64,000 nt of DNA, taken from assembly GCF_000737335.2 (NCBI RefSeq), contig NZ_JMCC02000040.1:1-64000 (forward strand), in the 5' to 3' direction. The DNA comes from Enhygromyxa salina. Its GTDB lineage: Bacteria; Myxococcota_A; Polyangia; Nannocystales; Nannocystaceae. Below are positions 35,202 through 43,206 of the stretch, piece by piece; the first letter of the stretch is position 1, and the number at the start of each line of letters is the position of its first letter. The position numbers were made by a program, and so were the translations under genes. Below the pieces are notes generated by a model that made no database searches, was not told the DNA's origin, and saw only the letters and a list, made by a program, of their open reading frames with translations.

Positions 35202-36264
35202 GCGCCACCGGTGCCCGGCTCGGTTGGCGATCACGCTCGCCGCTGGCGTGATCGCGTGGGTCGCCAGCGCGAGCGCTCACGCCTCACCGCCCAGCTCGGA
35301 TCCCGGCGTGGAGCCCACCCGCGCCCCGCAGATCAAGCCGACGCGAACCCTTGACGACGCGCTGAGCGTCGAGCCTGGGGTGACCTGTCTGAATCGAGCG
35401 ACGCTGCTCGCAGATCTCCGCAGCTGGCGCGACCAAGACGAGGTTGATCCGCGCGTCACGATCCGCGTGCTCGGCTCGACCGAAGACCCGCACACGCTCG
35501 GCTTTACCCTGAAGGTTGGCGACGAGATCGCGGTGGATCGCAGCTTCGCGCCCGCGCCAGACAGCTGCACGGATCTGCACGCAGTCGTCGCGCTCGCCCT
35601 GGCGATCGCCCTCGACGACACGCTGGCCGGCTCGCTGGGGATCGTCGAAGCGCCGCCCCCCGTCGAACAGATCCAGGCCGGCGATGGCGACCTCCCGCTG
35701 CTCGAGCGCCACCCCAGGGGATCAGACGCGACCGCCCCAAGCCGCTCCGGCCCGGCGCTGGGGCTCACGGTCGCCCCCGCGGCGTTCATGGGCCTGACCC
35801 CCGCGCTCAGCGGCGGCGGCGAGCTGTTGTTCGACGTGCGCCCGCTCGCGCACTTCGACGTGCGGATCGGGGCCCTGGCCACGCACCTGCCCAACTTTGC
35901 CCTGGACCAAGGTCGCGTGGGGATCACGGTCGCGGCCGGGCGCTTGGATCTGTGCTGGGGCAGCACCCCAAGGGCGGTTCGCCTGCGCACTTGCGCGGCC
36001 GTGGCCGCGGGGGCGACGATCGCGGCCGGCCACGATTTCTCGACCAATTTCCGCCGCTCGATCCCGTGGCTGGCGGGGATCGCCGCGCTCGACGTGGCGA
36101 TCCAGCTGGTTGGTCCGCTCGCCCTCGAGCTGCGGGTCGAGGGCGTGTTTCCGCTTCAGCGCACGCGTATCGACGTTCGCAGCGACACGGGCCAGCTGCT
36201 GGCCAGCCAGCGGCTCCCGGTCGCGGCGGCTGTGGTCGCGGTCGGGCCCCGCTTCGAGTTTTAA
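35161..36264 (+). CDS. Secreted protein, probable outer-membrane barrel, unknown function
   Basis: 367 residues. ATG 35161 lies 41 bp inside the end of nth in another frame and gives a signal peptide (LAITLAAGVIAWVASASAHAS) after a short Arg-rich start. An N-terminal domain (50-160) contains two Cys and strand-helix alternation; a Pro/Arg-rich linker follows, and the C-terminal 170 residues are alternating beta strands ending GPRFEF. The terminal Phe and strand pattern suggest an outer-membrane anchor. No known motif; proteins of this plan are common and unannotated in myxobacteria. The next gene, an ECF sigma factor, starts 42 nt later and may be co-transcribed. Confidence 0.72.
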   Translation: MFRPAQRRTTTTFERHRCPARLAITLAAGVIAWVASASAHASPPSSDPGVEPTRAPQIKPTRTLDDALSVEPGVTCLNRATLLADLRSWRDQDEVDPRVTIRVLGSTEDPHTLGFTLKVGDEIAVDRSFAPAPDSCTDLHAVVALALAIALDDTLAGSLGIVEAPPPVEQIQAGDGDLPLLERHPRGSDATAPSRSGPALGLTVAPAAFMGLTPALSGGGELLFDVRPLAHFDVRIGALATHLPNFALDQGRVGITVAAGRLDLCWGSTPRAVRLRTCAAVAAGATIAAGHDFSTNFRRSIPWLAGIAALDVAIQLVGPLALELRVEGVFPLQRTRIDVRSDTGQLLASQRLPVAAAVVAVGPRFEF

Positions 36265-36305
36265 TCCCGTGAAGGATCCCAGACCGAGCTGCATGAAGGC
36301 CATGG

Positions 36306-36878
36306 ATGTCTAGCCGGCCCCCCAGGCACCACGACGCCGCCTCGCTGTTTCGCGAGCACGCTGGCTTCGTGGCCAATTTCCTGCACCGCTTGGGAGCCGG
36401 GCCCGTGGAAGTCGACGATCTCGTCCAAGAAGTGTTCCTCGTCGCCCACCGGCGCGGCGGCTTCATCGAAGACGGCCGCGCTCGACCCACCACCTGGCTA
36501 GCCGAGATCGCGATCCGCGTCGCCAGCGTGTCCCGCCGCAGCCGCCGGCGCTCCCGCGAGCAGCCGGATCAAGACACGGTCACCGACGCCAGCAGCCGCG
36601 AGGTGGATCCCGCCCGCGCCGCAGAGACAAACGAAGCCCTCGATCGGGTCCAAGCCGCGCTCGACAGCCTCGATCCCGATCGCCGCGCAATCTTCATCTT
36701 GTTCGAGCTCGAGGGCGAGCCGTGTCAGTCGATCGCGGGCGCCTTCGACATCCCAGTCGGCACCGTCTACTCGCGCCTGCACAAGGCTCGCAAGCAATTC
36801 AAAGAGGCCCACGCACGCATGGTCGAGAGAGAGCGTCGGCCCGTCCGCGCTTCTCCACGCACCCCGGTGATGACATGA
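36306..36878 (+). CDS. ECF-type sigma factor with a membrane partner gene
   Basis: 190 residues. Region 2: AASLFREHAGFVANFLHRLG and VDDLVQEVFLVAHRR, then a short region ending in TTWLAEIAIRVAS. Region 4: LDSLDPDRRAIFILFELEGEPCQSIAGAFDIPVGTVYSRLHKARKQF, a standard helix-turn-helix. The stop overlaps the ATG of the next gene (ATGA). That arrangement is typical of ECF sigma with a membrane-bound regulator, where the partner holds the sigma factor at the inner membrane until a signal arrives. The Arg-rich linker between regions 2 and 4 is longer than usual. Confidence 0.9.
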   Translation: MSSRPPRHHDAASLFREHAGFVANFLHRLGAGPVEVDDLVQEVFLVAHRRGGFIEDGRARPTTWLAEIAIRVASVSRRSRRRSREQPDQDTVTDASSREVDPARAAETNEALDRVQAALDSLDPDRRAIFILFELEGEPCQSIAGAFDIPVGTVYSRLHKARKQFKEAHARMVERERRPVRASPRTPVMT

Positions 36879-37675
36879 CCGACCCCGAATCCCTCGCGCC
36901 CACGCGGCTCCTCGATGACCCCTCGCTCAGCGGGATCTTGCGCGATGATCTGCAAGCGATGAGCGCCCAGGCGCCGCTGCCCTACGATGTCGACGCGGGT
37001 CTCGAGCGGTTCCAACAGACGATTCAGGCCGCGCCCGCCGGGCCGTCGGGCACCAGCGTGCTCGGGTGGGTCGTGATCGCGGCCGTGCTGATCAGCGGCG
37101 GCGTCGGGGCCGGTTGGCTCGCCAGTGGATCGGGCGCGCACGAAACGGGCGATCACGCGGGCGTGGTAGCGATCGCCGATGCCCACGAAGATCCAGTCGT
37201 GGCGGCACCGGCCGCAGCGGCTCCGTCCGCAGATCTGGCCGCAGCGGCTCCGTCCGCAGATCTGGCCGCAGATCCGGCCGCCACCAACCCGGCTGAGACA
37301 GCCAAGGCGCCAGTTCCAGCAGCCGCGTCTGAACCCGAGCCCGAGCCCGCGACCGCGCCCGAAGCCCACGAGCGGCCGGCCGCCAAGCCAGCGATCGCCC
37401 CCGAGCCCGCGCCATCGCTGGCCGACGAGGCCAAGCAGATCAACGCTGGCCGCAAGCTGCTCACCAGCGATCCCGCCCAGACCTTGGCGATCATGAAGGC
37501 CGCCGAGCAACAGTTTCCAAACGGCGCCATGATCCAAGAGCGCACCGGCTACACAATCCTCGCGCTGGTCGCCCTCAACCGCCGCCCAGAGGCCGAGCAA
37601 GTCGCCACGTCGTACCTGCAGCGCTGGCCCAACGGTCCGCTCGCACGCCGGGTCCGCGACGCGCTGGGCCAATAG
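36875..37675 (+). CDS. Membrane protein co-translated with ECF sigma factor; candidate anti-sigma factor
   Basis: 266 residues. The N-terminal 65 residues, cytoplasmic by prediction, are acidic and helical. A transmembrane helix follows (LGWVVIAAVLISGGVGAGWLA), then a long Ala/Pro-rich periplasmic linker with tandem APSADLAA repeats (27-bp DNA units near 37206-37265), and an 80-residue C-terminal domain with TPR-like helices. No zinc anti-sigma HxxxCxxC motif is present, so if it is an anti-sigma factor it is of another type. Position and ATGA overlap with the sigma gene are the main evidence. Confidence 0.75.
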   Translation: MTDPESLAPTRLLDDPSLSGILRDDLQAMSAQAPLPYDVDAGLERFQQTIQAAPAGPSGTSVLGWVVIAAVLISGGVGAGWLASGSGAHETGDHAGVVAIADAHEDPVVAAPAAAAPSADLAAAAPSADLAADPAATNPAETAKAPVPAAASEPEPEPATAPEAHERPAAKPAIAPEPAPSLADEAKQINAGRKLLTSDPAQTLAIMKAAEQQFPNGAMIQERTGYTILALVALNRRPEAEQVATSYLQRWPNGPLARRVRDALGQ

Positions 37676-37679
37676 CGAC

Positions 37680-37685
37680 TAAGCT
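37680..37685 (+). promoter_or_regulatory. Start-proximal -10 hexamer TAAGCT
   Basis: TANNNT hexamer six nucleotides before GTG 37692. It gives the following lipoprotein gene its own promoter despite a 16-bp gap to the previous stop. Confidence 0.5.
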
Positions 37686-37691
37686 TCGGGC

Positions 37692-38741
37692 GTGCGTCGC
37701 AGCAGGCAGGTCAGGCAGGTCAGGGAAGGCGCGCTGACCTTGCTCGCCCTGCTCGCGACCAGCTGCGAGCTGTCAACGGTGGTCGGGGTGCGCGACCAAG
37801 CCAACAGCGAAGGCACGCCAACATCCGGCGACCCGCTCATGGATCTGCCGGCGCTCGACGTCCCTGATGGACAGTGCGCCCCCCCTGCCCTGCTCAGCTG
37901 CGACGCCAACAGCGACGATCCCCTGCAGGTCGTTGGCCTCGACTGTGTGGGCGGAACGCCAGCGGCTGGCGGCAGCTCGGGACCCGCGGGCGCGATCGCT
38001 GCGCACACGGGCCCGCTCGGCCCCTATGAAGTTCGCGAGGGCGAGAAATTCCTGATCATGTCGACCGGGCTCGCGGCCCACCTGTCGCTGAACCTGGCCG
38101 AGCTCGAGGCCGTGTGTCCCGCCAACGACTGGCCAAAGTGGTGCCCGAGCACCCAACACGGAGTGGGGCCATCGAACCTGCCCCCGCCGCTGAAGGTCGA
38201 CCCGGTCGATGACACCTCGACCTGCGTCGACGACCCCAGCCTGATCGGCACCGGGGACTGCTCCAACAGCTTGTACGAGCAATGGTCGGCCTGCGGTGGC
38301 GGCTGCGAGGTCTGGGACTACGCCGAGCTCCGGGTCGGGCTCACGGTCCCCGAGCACACCTACGGCCTCGCGTTCGACTTCGCGTTCATGTCGGTCGAGT
38401 GGCCCGACTTCGTGGGCGGCGGCTTCAACGACATGTTCGTGGCCTGGCTCGAGTCCGAGAGCTGGACCGGCAACGCTGCGTTCGACGCCGCCGGCAACCC
38501 GATCACGGTCAACGCAGGCTTCACCGACTACACGAGCGACGAGCTCGACGGGTTCGGAATGGAAGGCCACGCGGGCACCCGATGGCTGACGACCGGGTTC
38601 GGCGTCACGCCTGGCGAGACCGTGCAGCTGGTCCTCGCGGTGTTCGATCTTACCGACGACGACTACGACTCGGTCGTGCTGCTCGACGGGTTTCGTTGGA
38701 CCTGCGCGGGCGTACCACCGACGACGCAGCCGGTGCCGTGA
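37692..38741 (+). CDS. Lipoprotein with choice-of-anchor-L-like domain
   Basis: 349 residues. Signal peptide with lipobox LLATSC (Cys25). A low-complexity linker is followed by a beta-rich domain from about residue 110. Its phrases VGGGFNDMFVAWLES, DAAGNPITVN, AGTRWLTTGFGVTPGE and DSVVLLDGFRW follow the order of choice-of-anchor L domains, extracellular modules seen in myxobacterial surface proteins and plausibly adhesive. Several Cys pairs (CGGGCEVWDY) would form disulfides. The region is surface-exposed by signal-peptide logic. A terminator follows the stop by 16 nt. Confidence 0.78.
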   Translation: MRRSRQVRQVREGALTLLALLATSCELSTVVGVRDQANSEGTPTSGDPLMDLPALDVPDGQCAPPALLSCDANSDDPLQVVGLDCVGGTPAAGGSSGPAGAIAAHTGPLGPYEVREGEKFLIMSTGLAAHLSLNLAELEAVCPANDWPKWCPSTQHGVGPSNLPPPLKVDPVDDTSTCVDDPSLIGTGDCSNSLYEQWSACGGGCEVWDYAELRVGLTVPEHTYGLAFDFAFMSVEWPDFVGGGFNDMFVAWLESESWTGNAAFDAAGNPITVNAGFTDYTSDELDGFGMEGHAGTRWLTTGFGVTPGETVQLVLAVFDLTDDDYDSVVLLDGFRWTCAGVPPTTQPVP

Positions 38742-38757
38742 CACCGCGAACCAACGC

Positions 38758-38784
38758 AAAAGGGCCCGCGAACGGGCCCCTTTT
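38758..38784. terminator. Rho-independent terminator, convergent position
   Basis: AAAAGGGCCCG, loop CGAA, CGGGCCCC and four T form a classic terminator (one base bulge) between the rightward choice-of-anchor-L gene and the leftward Cys-rich lipoprotein gene. A-run on one side and T-run on the other make it work in both directions. Confidence 0.9.
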
Positions 38785-38841
38785 ACGGTGCAACTACAGT
38801 GCGAGTCGCCGTGCGACTGGCAGCGTAGAAGGCGACGAAGG

Positions 38842-39144
38842 CTACTCCTTCTTGTCGCCCTCTTCGCACTTGGCGAGGCCCTCGAGGGAGGTGGCCGCCA
38901 TGACGCACTTGGCTTGCTTGTTGTACTCCATCGAGCCCTTCATCTCCTTCTCCTTCTCCGCCTCTTTGACGCAGTTGTCCTTGATCTTGGTGATCTCTTC
39001 CTCGGGCATCGCGTCGACTTGCTCGCCAAGCTCCTTCTTCATCAGATCAACGACATGCTGGCAGACGTCCGCGGGGGCGGGAGCGCATGCGCCAAGCATG
39101 GGAGCGAGAACGAGGAGGGCCATCAGGGTGCGGAACTTCTTCAT
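38842..39144 (-). CDS. Cys-x-His family secreted lipoprotein, one domain
   Basis: 100 residues. Signal peptide with lipobox LGACAP, then a single helical domain with four cysteines in the order C-Q-H, C after 29 residues, C after 21, C after 12. The same spacing (29, 21, 12) occurs in the second domain of the protein at 40797-41375, and the final C-x12-C in every member found here. The rest is Lys/Glu-rich. Two disulfides pinning helices, or a metal site using the His, are possible. I know no named family. It starts an otherwise bare leftward unit ending at the terminator above. Confidence 0.85.
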   Translation of the reverse strand: MKKFRTLMALLVLAPMLGACAPAPADVCQHVVDLMKKELGEQVDAMPEEEITKIKDNCVKEAEKEKEMKGSMEYNKQAKCVMAATSLEGLAKCEEGDKKE

Positions 39145-39433
39145 TTCGGAAAACCTTGGGTCGGTGGGGGTGGTCGAGTCGGTGGTGTTGAACCGAGCGC
39201 GAGTCTATCGGTGTGCGTCCACAGATCCAACCCCCAAAGGGCCTGCGCCCGCGCAGCGAGCCCAACCGCTCGGTTCACGGGGCGATGCCGGCGCCAAAGG
39301 GGCGAGATCCCTAGATAGAGAATCCTTGCACTGCAAACATTTTGAATGAATTCATGCAGTTACATCTACGTTGCGCTTCAGATCAGTGTGGCTGGCCCAG
39401 CGCGCGCTCGTGCCCTAGGCTGCCCGGTCACCG

Positions 39434-40495
39434 ATGCCGACTCGCGAACAGCAGCACGCCAACCGCAGCTCACGGGAGCTGATCCGCGGCGTGATCCGGC
39501 CGCTGAGCGTGGCTCCAATGATGGATCGAACCGACCGGCACTTTCGCCGACTGCTGCGTCTGATCAGCCGCCACACGCTGCTCTACACCGAGATGATCAC
39601 GTGTCCGGCGATCCTCAACGGCGATCGTGATCACCTGCTTGGCTACGACGCCAACGCCGATCCGCTCGCGCTGCAGCTTGGTGGCGACGACCCCGAAGCG
39701 CTAGCTCGCTGCGCCGTAATTGCTGTCGAGCGTGGCTACGACGAGATCAACCTCAACGTCGGCTGCCCGTCAGATCGGGTCCAGAGCGGCAACTTTGGGG
39801 CCTGTCTGATGCGCGAGCCCGAGCGCGTGGCCGCCTGCGTGCTGGCCATGCGCGCGAGCGTGACCGTGCCCGTCACGGTCAAGCATCGGATCGGCGTCGA
39901 TGAGCTCGATCGCTACGAAGACATGGCGCGCTTCGTAGCGATCGTCGCGGCTGCCGGCTGTGATCGGTTCACGATCCACGCTCGCAAGGCGTGGCTCAAC
40001 GGGGTCTCGCCCAAGCACAACCGCACCGTCCCACCGCTGCGCTACCCCGAGGTCCACCAGCTCGCGCGGGCGTTCCCGCAGCTGGTCATCGAGATCAACG
40101 GAGGGTTCCGCACCCTCGCGCAGGTCCACGAGCAGCTCGAGCAGGTCGACGCCGTGATGATCGGACGCGCGGCTTGGGATGATCCATGGATGTTCGCGGC
40201 GGCCGACCGCGCGCTGTTTGGTGGGGCTGACCCCGACCCCACGCGACCCGAGGTGGTCGCCGCCTACCTCGAGCACGTCCAGGATTGGTTGGCGGTCCCG
40301 CGCGGACCAAAGCGCGGACGTCCAAGCCCCACGATCTTGCTGCGACCGCTGATGAACTTGTTCGCAGGTCGACCGGGCGCGCGGCGCTGGAAGCAGGCGC
40401 TAAACGGCAAGTGCCAGGCCCCGGTCGGGCTGGAAGAGCTGCACGCGCTCGCGCTCGAGCTAGACCCAAATCAAGCGCTGAATTGGAAAAGGTGA
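39434..40495 (+). CDS. dusA: tRNA-dihydrouridine synthase A
   Basis: FMN-dependent enzyme that reduces U20/U20a in tRNA. 353 residues. Seen: SVAPMMDRTDRHFRRL at the N-terminus with the DusA-type MMD-x-T-D-R-H-x-R, TEMITCPAIL, the catalytic Cys111 in LNVGCPSDRVQSGNFGACLM, the KHRIGVDE block and FTIHARKAWLNGVSPK, and the FMN-phosphate region INGGFRT. All are standard for the A subgroup. A TAGGCT hexamer lies 12 nt before ATG 39434. Single gene. The 301 bp after it hold no gene but contain a perfect palindrome and a repeat. Confidence 0.95.
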   Translation: MPTREQQHANRSSRELIRGVIRPLSVAPMMDRTDRHFRRLLRLISRHTLLYTEMITCPAILNGDRDHLLGYDANADPLALQLGGDDPEALARCAVIAVERGYDEINLNVGCPSDRVQSGNFGACLMREPERVAACVLAMRASVTVPVTVKHRIGVDELDRYEDMARFVAIVAAAGCDRFTIHARKAWLNGVSPKHNRTVPPLRYPEVHQLARAFPQLVIEINGGFRTLAQVHEQLEQVDAVMIGRAAWDDPWMFAAADRALFGGADPDPTRPEVVAAYLEHVQDWLAVPRGPKRGRPSPTILLRPLMNLFAGRPGARRWKQALNGKCQAPVGLEELHALALELDPNQALNWKR

Positions 40496-40567
40496 GTGAT
40501 TTGGGGCTAGTACGAGCCGACAGGCGAGCGTTTGGGGTGAGCGAAGGGGGCTCCGCCGCCGAAGCGA

Positions 40568-40585
40568 GGGGCTTTCGAAAGCCCC
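40568..40585 (+). terminator. Perfect palindrome after dusA, terminator-like
   Basis: GGGGCTTTCGAAAGCCCC, a perfect 18-bp palindrome 72 nt after the dusA stop, followed by CCTTGAAG. A second GC-rich stretch precedes it. Could terminate dusA transcription. Confidence 0.5.
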
Positions 40586-40634
40586 CTTGAAGACATAGTA
40601 GGCCCGAGTCGAGCGCGCAGCGCTTGATTCGGGG

Positions 40635-40713
40635 CTAGGAGCCCGTGGTGCAACGCCTCACGCCGCCTCGCTTGGTCTTTCCGCCGAGCTCTTCGTCGCC
40701 GAAACTTCCAGTA
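40635..40713 (-). repeat. 79-bp partial copy of the 41465-41630 palindromic element
   Basis: Exactly identical to the reverse complement of 41552-41630. It begins with the element's terminal CTAGGAGCCCGTGGTG and stops near the element's centre. With its partner it brackets the Cys-x-His lipoprotein gene at 40797-41375 in inverted orientation. Confidence 0.95.
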
Positions 40714-40796
40714 CCGGCATACTGCGAGCGCCGACCGACAACGGCAGGAGCGGCCCCAGATGTGCCTGGCGTCGTGAATTCAAACTGATTGGCGCT

Positions 40797-41375
40797 CTAG
40801 AGCTTGCAGCCCTCGATGTCCTTTAGGTTCTGCCCGGCCATGATGCACTCGGCCTCTTTGTTGAACTGCTCGGCGCCCTTGGCCTCGATCTGCGAGGCGG
40901 CCTCGGACACGCACTTGTCGCGGAGCTGCTTGAACTCGTCCGGGGTCATGTTGTTGGCCATCTCGCCAAGCTCGGTCCAGACCAGACCGAGCATGTGATC
41001 ACACAGGGCCTCGAGCTTGGCGGTTGGCGAGGCCGCGGCCAGCAGCGAGCGCGGCTTGGCCAGGGCCTCTTCGCACTGCAGCACGGCCGTCGCGTCGCCA
41101 GCGAGGTCAACGCAGGTCGTGAAGGTCTGGTAGCGCGTGGACAGCTGGGACAGCGTCTCGACACACTCGCGCTGGACCACGTCGAGGGCCTCGACGTCGC
41201 TGTTGGTCTTGGCCGCGACGTCGCGCACGTGCTTGCACACGACCTCGGGCTTGGCGTTGTCGTTGGCCTTGCCGTTGGCATTGGCCTGAGGCGGGCTCGC
41301 CACGCACGCAACGCCTGAGAGCGACAAGATCGAGAGTGAGCAGAGCGTGAGCGCGGCGCGGTGCAGAGCAGCCAT
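40797..41375 (-). CDS. Cys-x-His family lipoprotein, two domains
   Basis: 192 residues. Signal peptide with lipobox SGVACVA (Cys24), a short Asn/Lys spacer, and two domains. Domain 1 has CKH, C, C-x12-C; domain 2 has CDH, then C after 29, C after 21, C after 12, the same numbers as the one-domain protein at 38842-39144. It is framed by inverted repeat sequences on both sides (40635-40713 and 41465-41630). ATG 41375 has TAGCAT 7 nt upstream. Reading the frame further upstream would translate the repeat element, so I reject the longer form. Function unknown; exported. Confidence 0.85.
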   Translation of the reverse strand: MAALHRAALTLCSLSILSLSGVACVASPPQANANGKANDNAKPEVVCKHVRDVAAKTNSDVEALDVVQRECVETLSQLSTRYQTFTTCVDLAGDATAVLQCEEALAKPRSLLAAASPTAKLEALCDHMLGLVWTELGEMANNMTPDEFKQLRDKCVSEAASQIEAKGAEQFNKEAECIMAGQNLKDIEGCKL

Positions 41376-41382
41376 TCGCCAA

Positions 41383-41388
41383 ATGCTA
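41383..41388 (-). promoter_or_regulatory. Start-proximal -10 hexamer TAGCAT
   Basis: TANNNT hexamer seven nucleotides before ATG 41375 of the two-domain Cys-x-His lipoprotein. Confidence 0.5.
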
Positions 41389-41421
41389 CCGGGAAATGAC
41401 CAGCACAGACAGTTCGCTGCT

Positions 41422-41447
41422 TTCGTCGACTGGTTCACCGTGGGCAG
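41422..41447 (+). repeat. REP-like dispersed repeat, fragment
   Basis: 26 bp matching 9845-9870 with two mismatches (TTCGTCGACTGGTTCACC). Only the right-hand part of that repeat is present; the hairpin part is missing here. It lies in the 347-bp gap 41376-41722 that also holds the palindromic element. Confidence 0.75.
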
Positions 41448-41464
41448 CGAAGACCGCGGGTCCC

Positions 41465-41630
41465 CTAGGAGCCCGTGGTGCAATGCATCGCGTCGCCTCG
41501 CGCCGGGATTTTCGTCGAGATTGAGGAGCCGAAACGCACCTGTACCGGGCGTACTGGAAGTTTCGGCGACGAAGAGCTCGGCGGAAAGACCAAGCGAGGC
41601 GGCGTGAGGCGTTGCACCACGGGCTCCTAG
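41465..41630. mobile_element. 166-bp palindromic MITE-like element
   Basis: Ends are perfect 19-bp inverted repeats CTAGGAGCCCGTGGTGCAA (41465-41483 and 41612-41630). The similarity continues inward with mismatches (GCGTCGCCTCGC and GCGAGGCGGCGT) and again near the centre (TTCGTCG, CCGAAAC against GTTTCGGCGACGAA), so the whole can fold into one long hairpin. It has no coding capacity. Half of it recurs, inverted, at 40635-40713. These are features of a miniature inverted-repeat element; no target duplication was recognised. It sits 92 bp before the thiolase start. Confidence 0.75.
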
Positions 41631-41710
41631 CGAGCTGGAGGTTCCTCGGCGTCGGAGGATCCGCACCTCGGCATGCGCCGTCGCCCAGACAGGTCTGGCG
41701 CGGCGTCGGC

Positions 41711-41716
41711 GATAAT
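41711..41716 (+). promoter_or_regulatory. Start-proximal -10-like GATAAT
   Basis: GATAAT six nucleotides before ATG 41723 of the thiolase-like gene, close to the TATAAT consensus. Confidence 0.5.
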
Positions 41717-41722
41717 CTGCGC

Positions 41723-42913
41723 ATGCGTTTTGACAAGGCGTTCCTGCCCGCTGGCGGCTACTGGTCCACTCCCTTCTCAAAGTGGGGCGGCAGCTTCGCC
41801 TCCCTTCATCCCCTGAAGTTCGCCGCCGAGGTCGCGCGCACAGCCCTCGCGGATCGCCAGGTCGATCCCAAAGAGCTCGCCGAGCTGGTCGTTGGCTGGA
41901 CGATCCCCTCGCCCAATTGCTTTTACGCGGCCCCGTGGGTCGCAGGGATGATCGGCGCCGAGGGCCTGACCGGCGCGATCGTGTCACAAGCCTGCGCGAC
42001 CTCGGCGGCGGCGCTGGCCCACGCGGCGGGCAAGCTCGAGTGCAACGACAACGAAGCCACGCTGGTGCTGCTGGCCGACAAGACCTCCAACGGCCCGCAC
42101 CTCGTCTACCCCAACCCGCTCGCCCCGGGCAGCAAGCCCGACGCCGAAGATTGGGTGTGGGACTCGTTCTCGCGCGACCCGTGGGCAAAGAACTCGATGC
42201 TCGAGACCGCCGAGAACGTCGCGCGCGAGGCCGGCATCACCCGCGCGCAGCAAGACGCGCTGACCTTGCACCGCCACCACCAATACCAGCGGGCCAAGGA
42301 CGAGGGGTTCTACAAGCGATACATGATCACGCCCGTGGAGGTGAACCCCAGCGGCCGCCGGGTCGTGGCCACGGTCGAGTATGACGAGGGCGTGTTCCCG
42401 ACCTCCGCCGAAGGGCTGGCCAAGCTGCGCCCGGCCATGGGCGAGGCCGGCACGGTCACGTTTGGCAGCCAGACCCACCCGGCCGACGGCAACGCGGGCC
42501 TGTTGGTGTGTAGCCGCGAGCGGGCGGCCGCGTGGAGCCGCGACGGCGATCCGATCCAGCTGCTCAGCTATGCGCAGGCCCGGGTCGAGAAGGGCTACAT
42601 GGCCAAGGCCGTCGTGCCTGCCGCCAAGCGGGCGCTGGCCGAGGCCGGGCTCGGGATCGGCGACATGGCCGTGATCAAGACCCACAACCCGTTTGCGGTC
42701 AACGATCTGTACTTCGCCAAGCACATGGAGATCGACGCGGAGTCGTTCAACAACTTCGGCAGCTCGCTGATCTTCGGGCACCCGCAGGGGCCAACCGGGG
42801 CCCGGTTGATCGCCGAGGGTATCGAAGAGGCGCGGATGCTCGGTGGCGGACATGTGCTGTTCGCTGGCTGTGCAGCGGGCGATACGGCGGCCGCCGTCGT
42901 GCTGAAGGTCTGA
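41723..42913 (+). CDS. Thiolase family acyl-CoA acyltransferase
   Basis: 396 residues, the usual thiolase size. The acyl-accepting Cys91 lies in SQACATSAAALAHA. The C-terminal half shows KTHNPFAVNDLYFAK, FNNFGSSLIFGHPQGPTGARL, in which the HP-x-G-x-(S/T)-G motif is kept, and a final GGGHVLFAGCAAGDTAAAVVLKV. The last block replaces the usual C-x-G-G-G-x-G by a modified form in which Cys is present (AGCAAGD). It should condense or cleave acyl-CoAs in fatty-acid breakdown or synthesis; direction and chain length are unknown. Single gene with GATAAT upstream and a strong terminator downstream. Confidence 0.87.
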   Translation: MRFDKAFLPAGGYWSTPFSKWGGSFASLHPLKFAAEVARTALADRQVDPKELAELVVGWTIPSPNCFYAAPWVAGMIGAEGLTGAIVSQACATSAAALAHAAGKLECNDNEATLVLLADKTSNGPHLVYPNPLAPGSKPDAEDWVWDSFSRDPWAKNSMLETAENVAREAGITRAQQDALTLHRHHQYQRAKDEGFYKRYMITPVEVNPSGRRVVATVEYDEGVFPTSAEGLAKLRPAMGEAGTVTFGSQTHPADGNAGLLVCSRERAAAWSRDGDPIQLLSYAQARVEKGYMAKAVVPAAKRALAEAGLGIGDMAVIKTHNPFAVNDLYFAKHMEIDAESFNNFGSSLIFGHPQGPTGARLIAEGIEEARMLGGGHVLFAGCAAGDTAAAVVLKV

Positions 42914-42957
42914 GTCTTGCTTGGGCGCGAGCCCGAAGAGATCCAGAAGAGATCTAA

Positions 42958-42990
42958 AAACGGCCGCTCAGCTACGCTGAGTGGCCGTTT
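42958..42990 (+). terminator. Rho-independent terminator after the thiolase gene
   Basis: AAACGGCCGCTCAGC, loop TAC, GCTGAGTGGCCGTTT: 15-bp stem with one mismatch, preceded by an A-run and ending in three T, 45 nt after the stop. The rest of the gap to 43206 (about 215 bp) holds no gene. Confidence 0.85.
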
Positions 42991-43206
42991 GGACAATTGG
43001 CACTCGATATACCAACACCTCGTCACGGGGCGCTTGCGGCGGCATCTGTCTGACGATCGCACCCTCGCAGCTCGCCTGACTCCACAACCGGCATGGAGTT
43101 CAGCTGCGTGGGCCCGCAGCGACCCCGCCAAACTTTCGCGCGACGAACGGAGCAGTATCGCAAGGCTACACCTATTCGATCTCGAACTTCGCCAAGGAAT
43201 TTGCTC

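Noticed and set aside
40797..42188. 463-residue leftward reading through the Cys-x-His lipoprotein gene
   Set aside because: Its first 270 codons translate the palindromic element and the upstream region of the thiolase gene, with no signal peptide at the new start; the 41375 start gives a clean lipoprotein.
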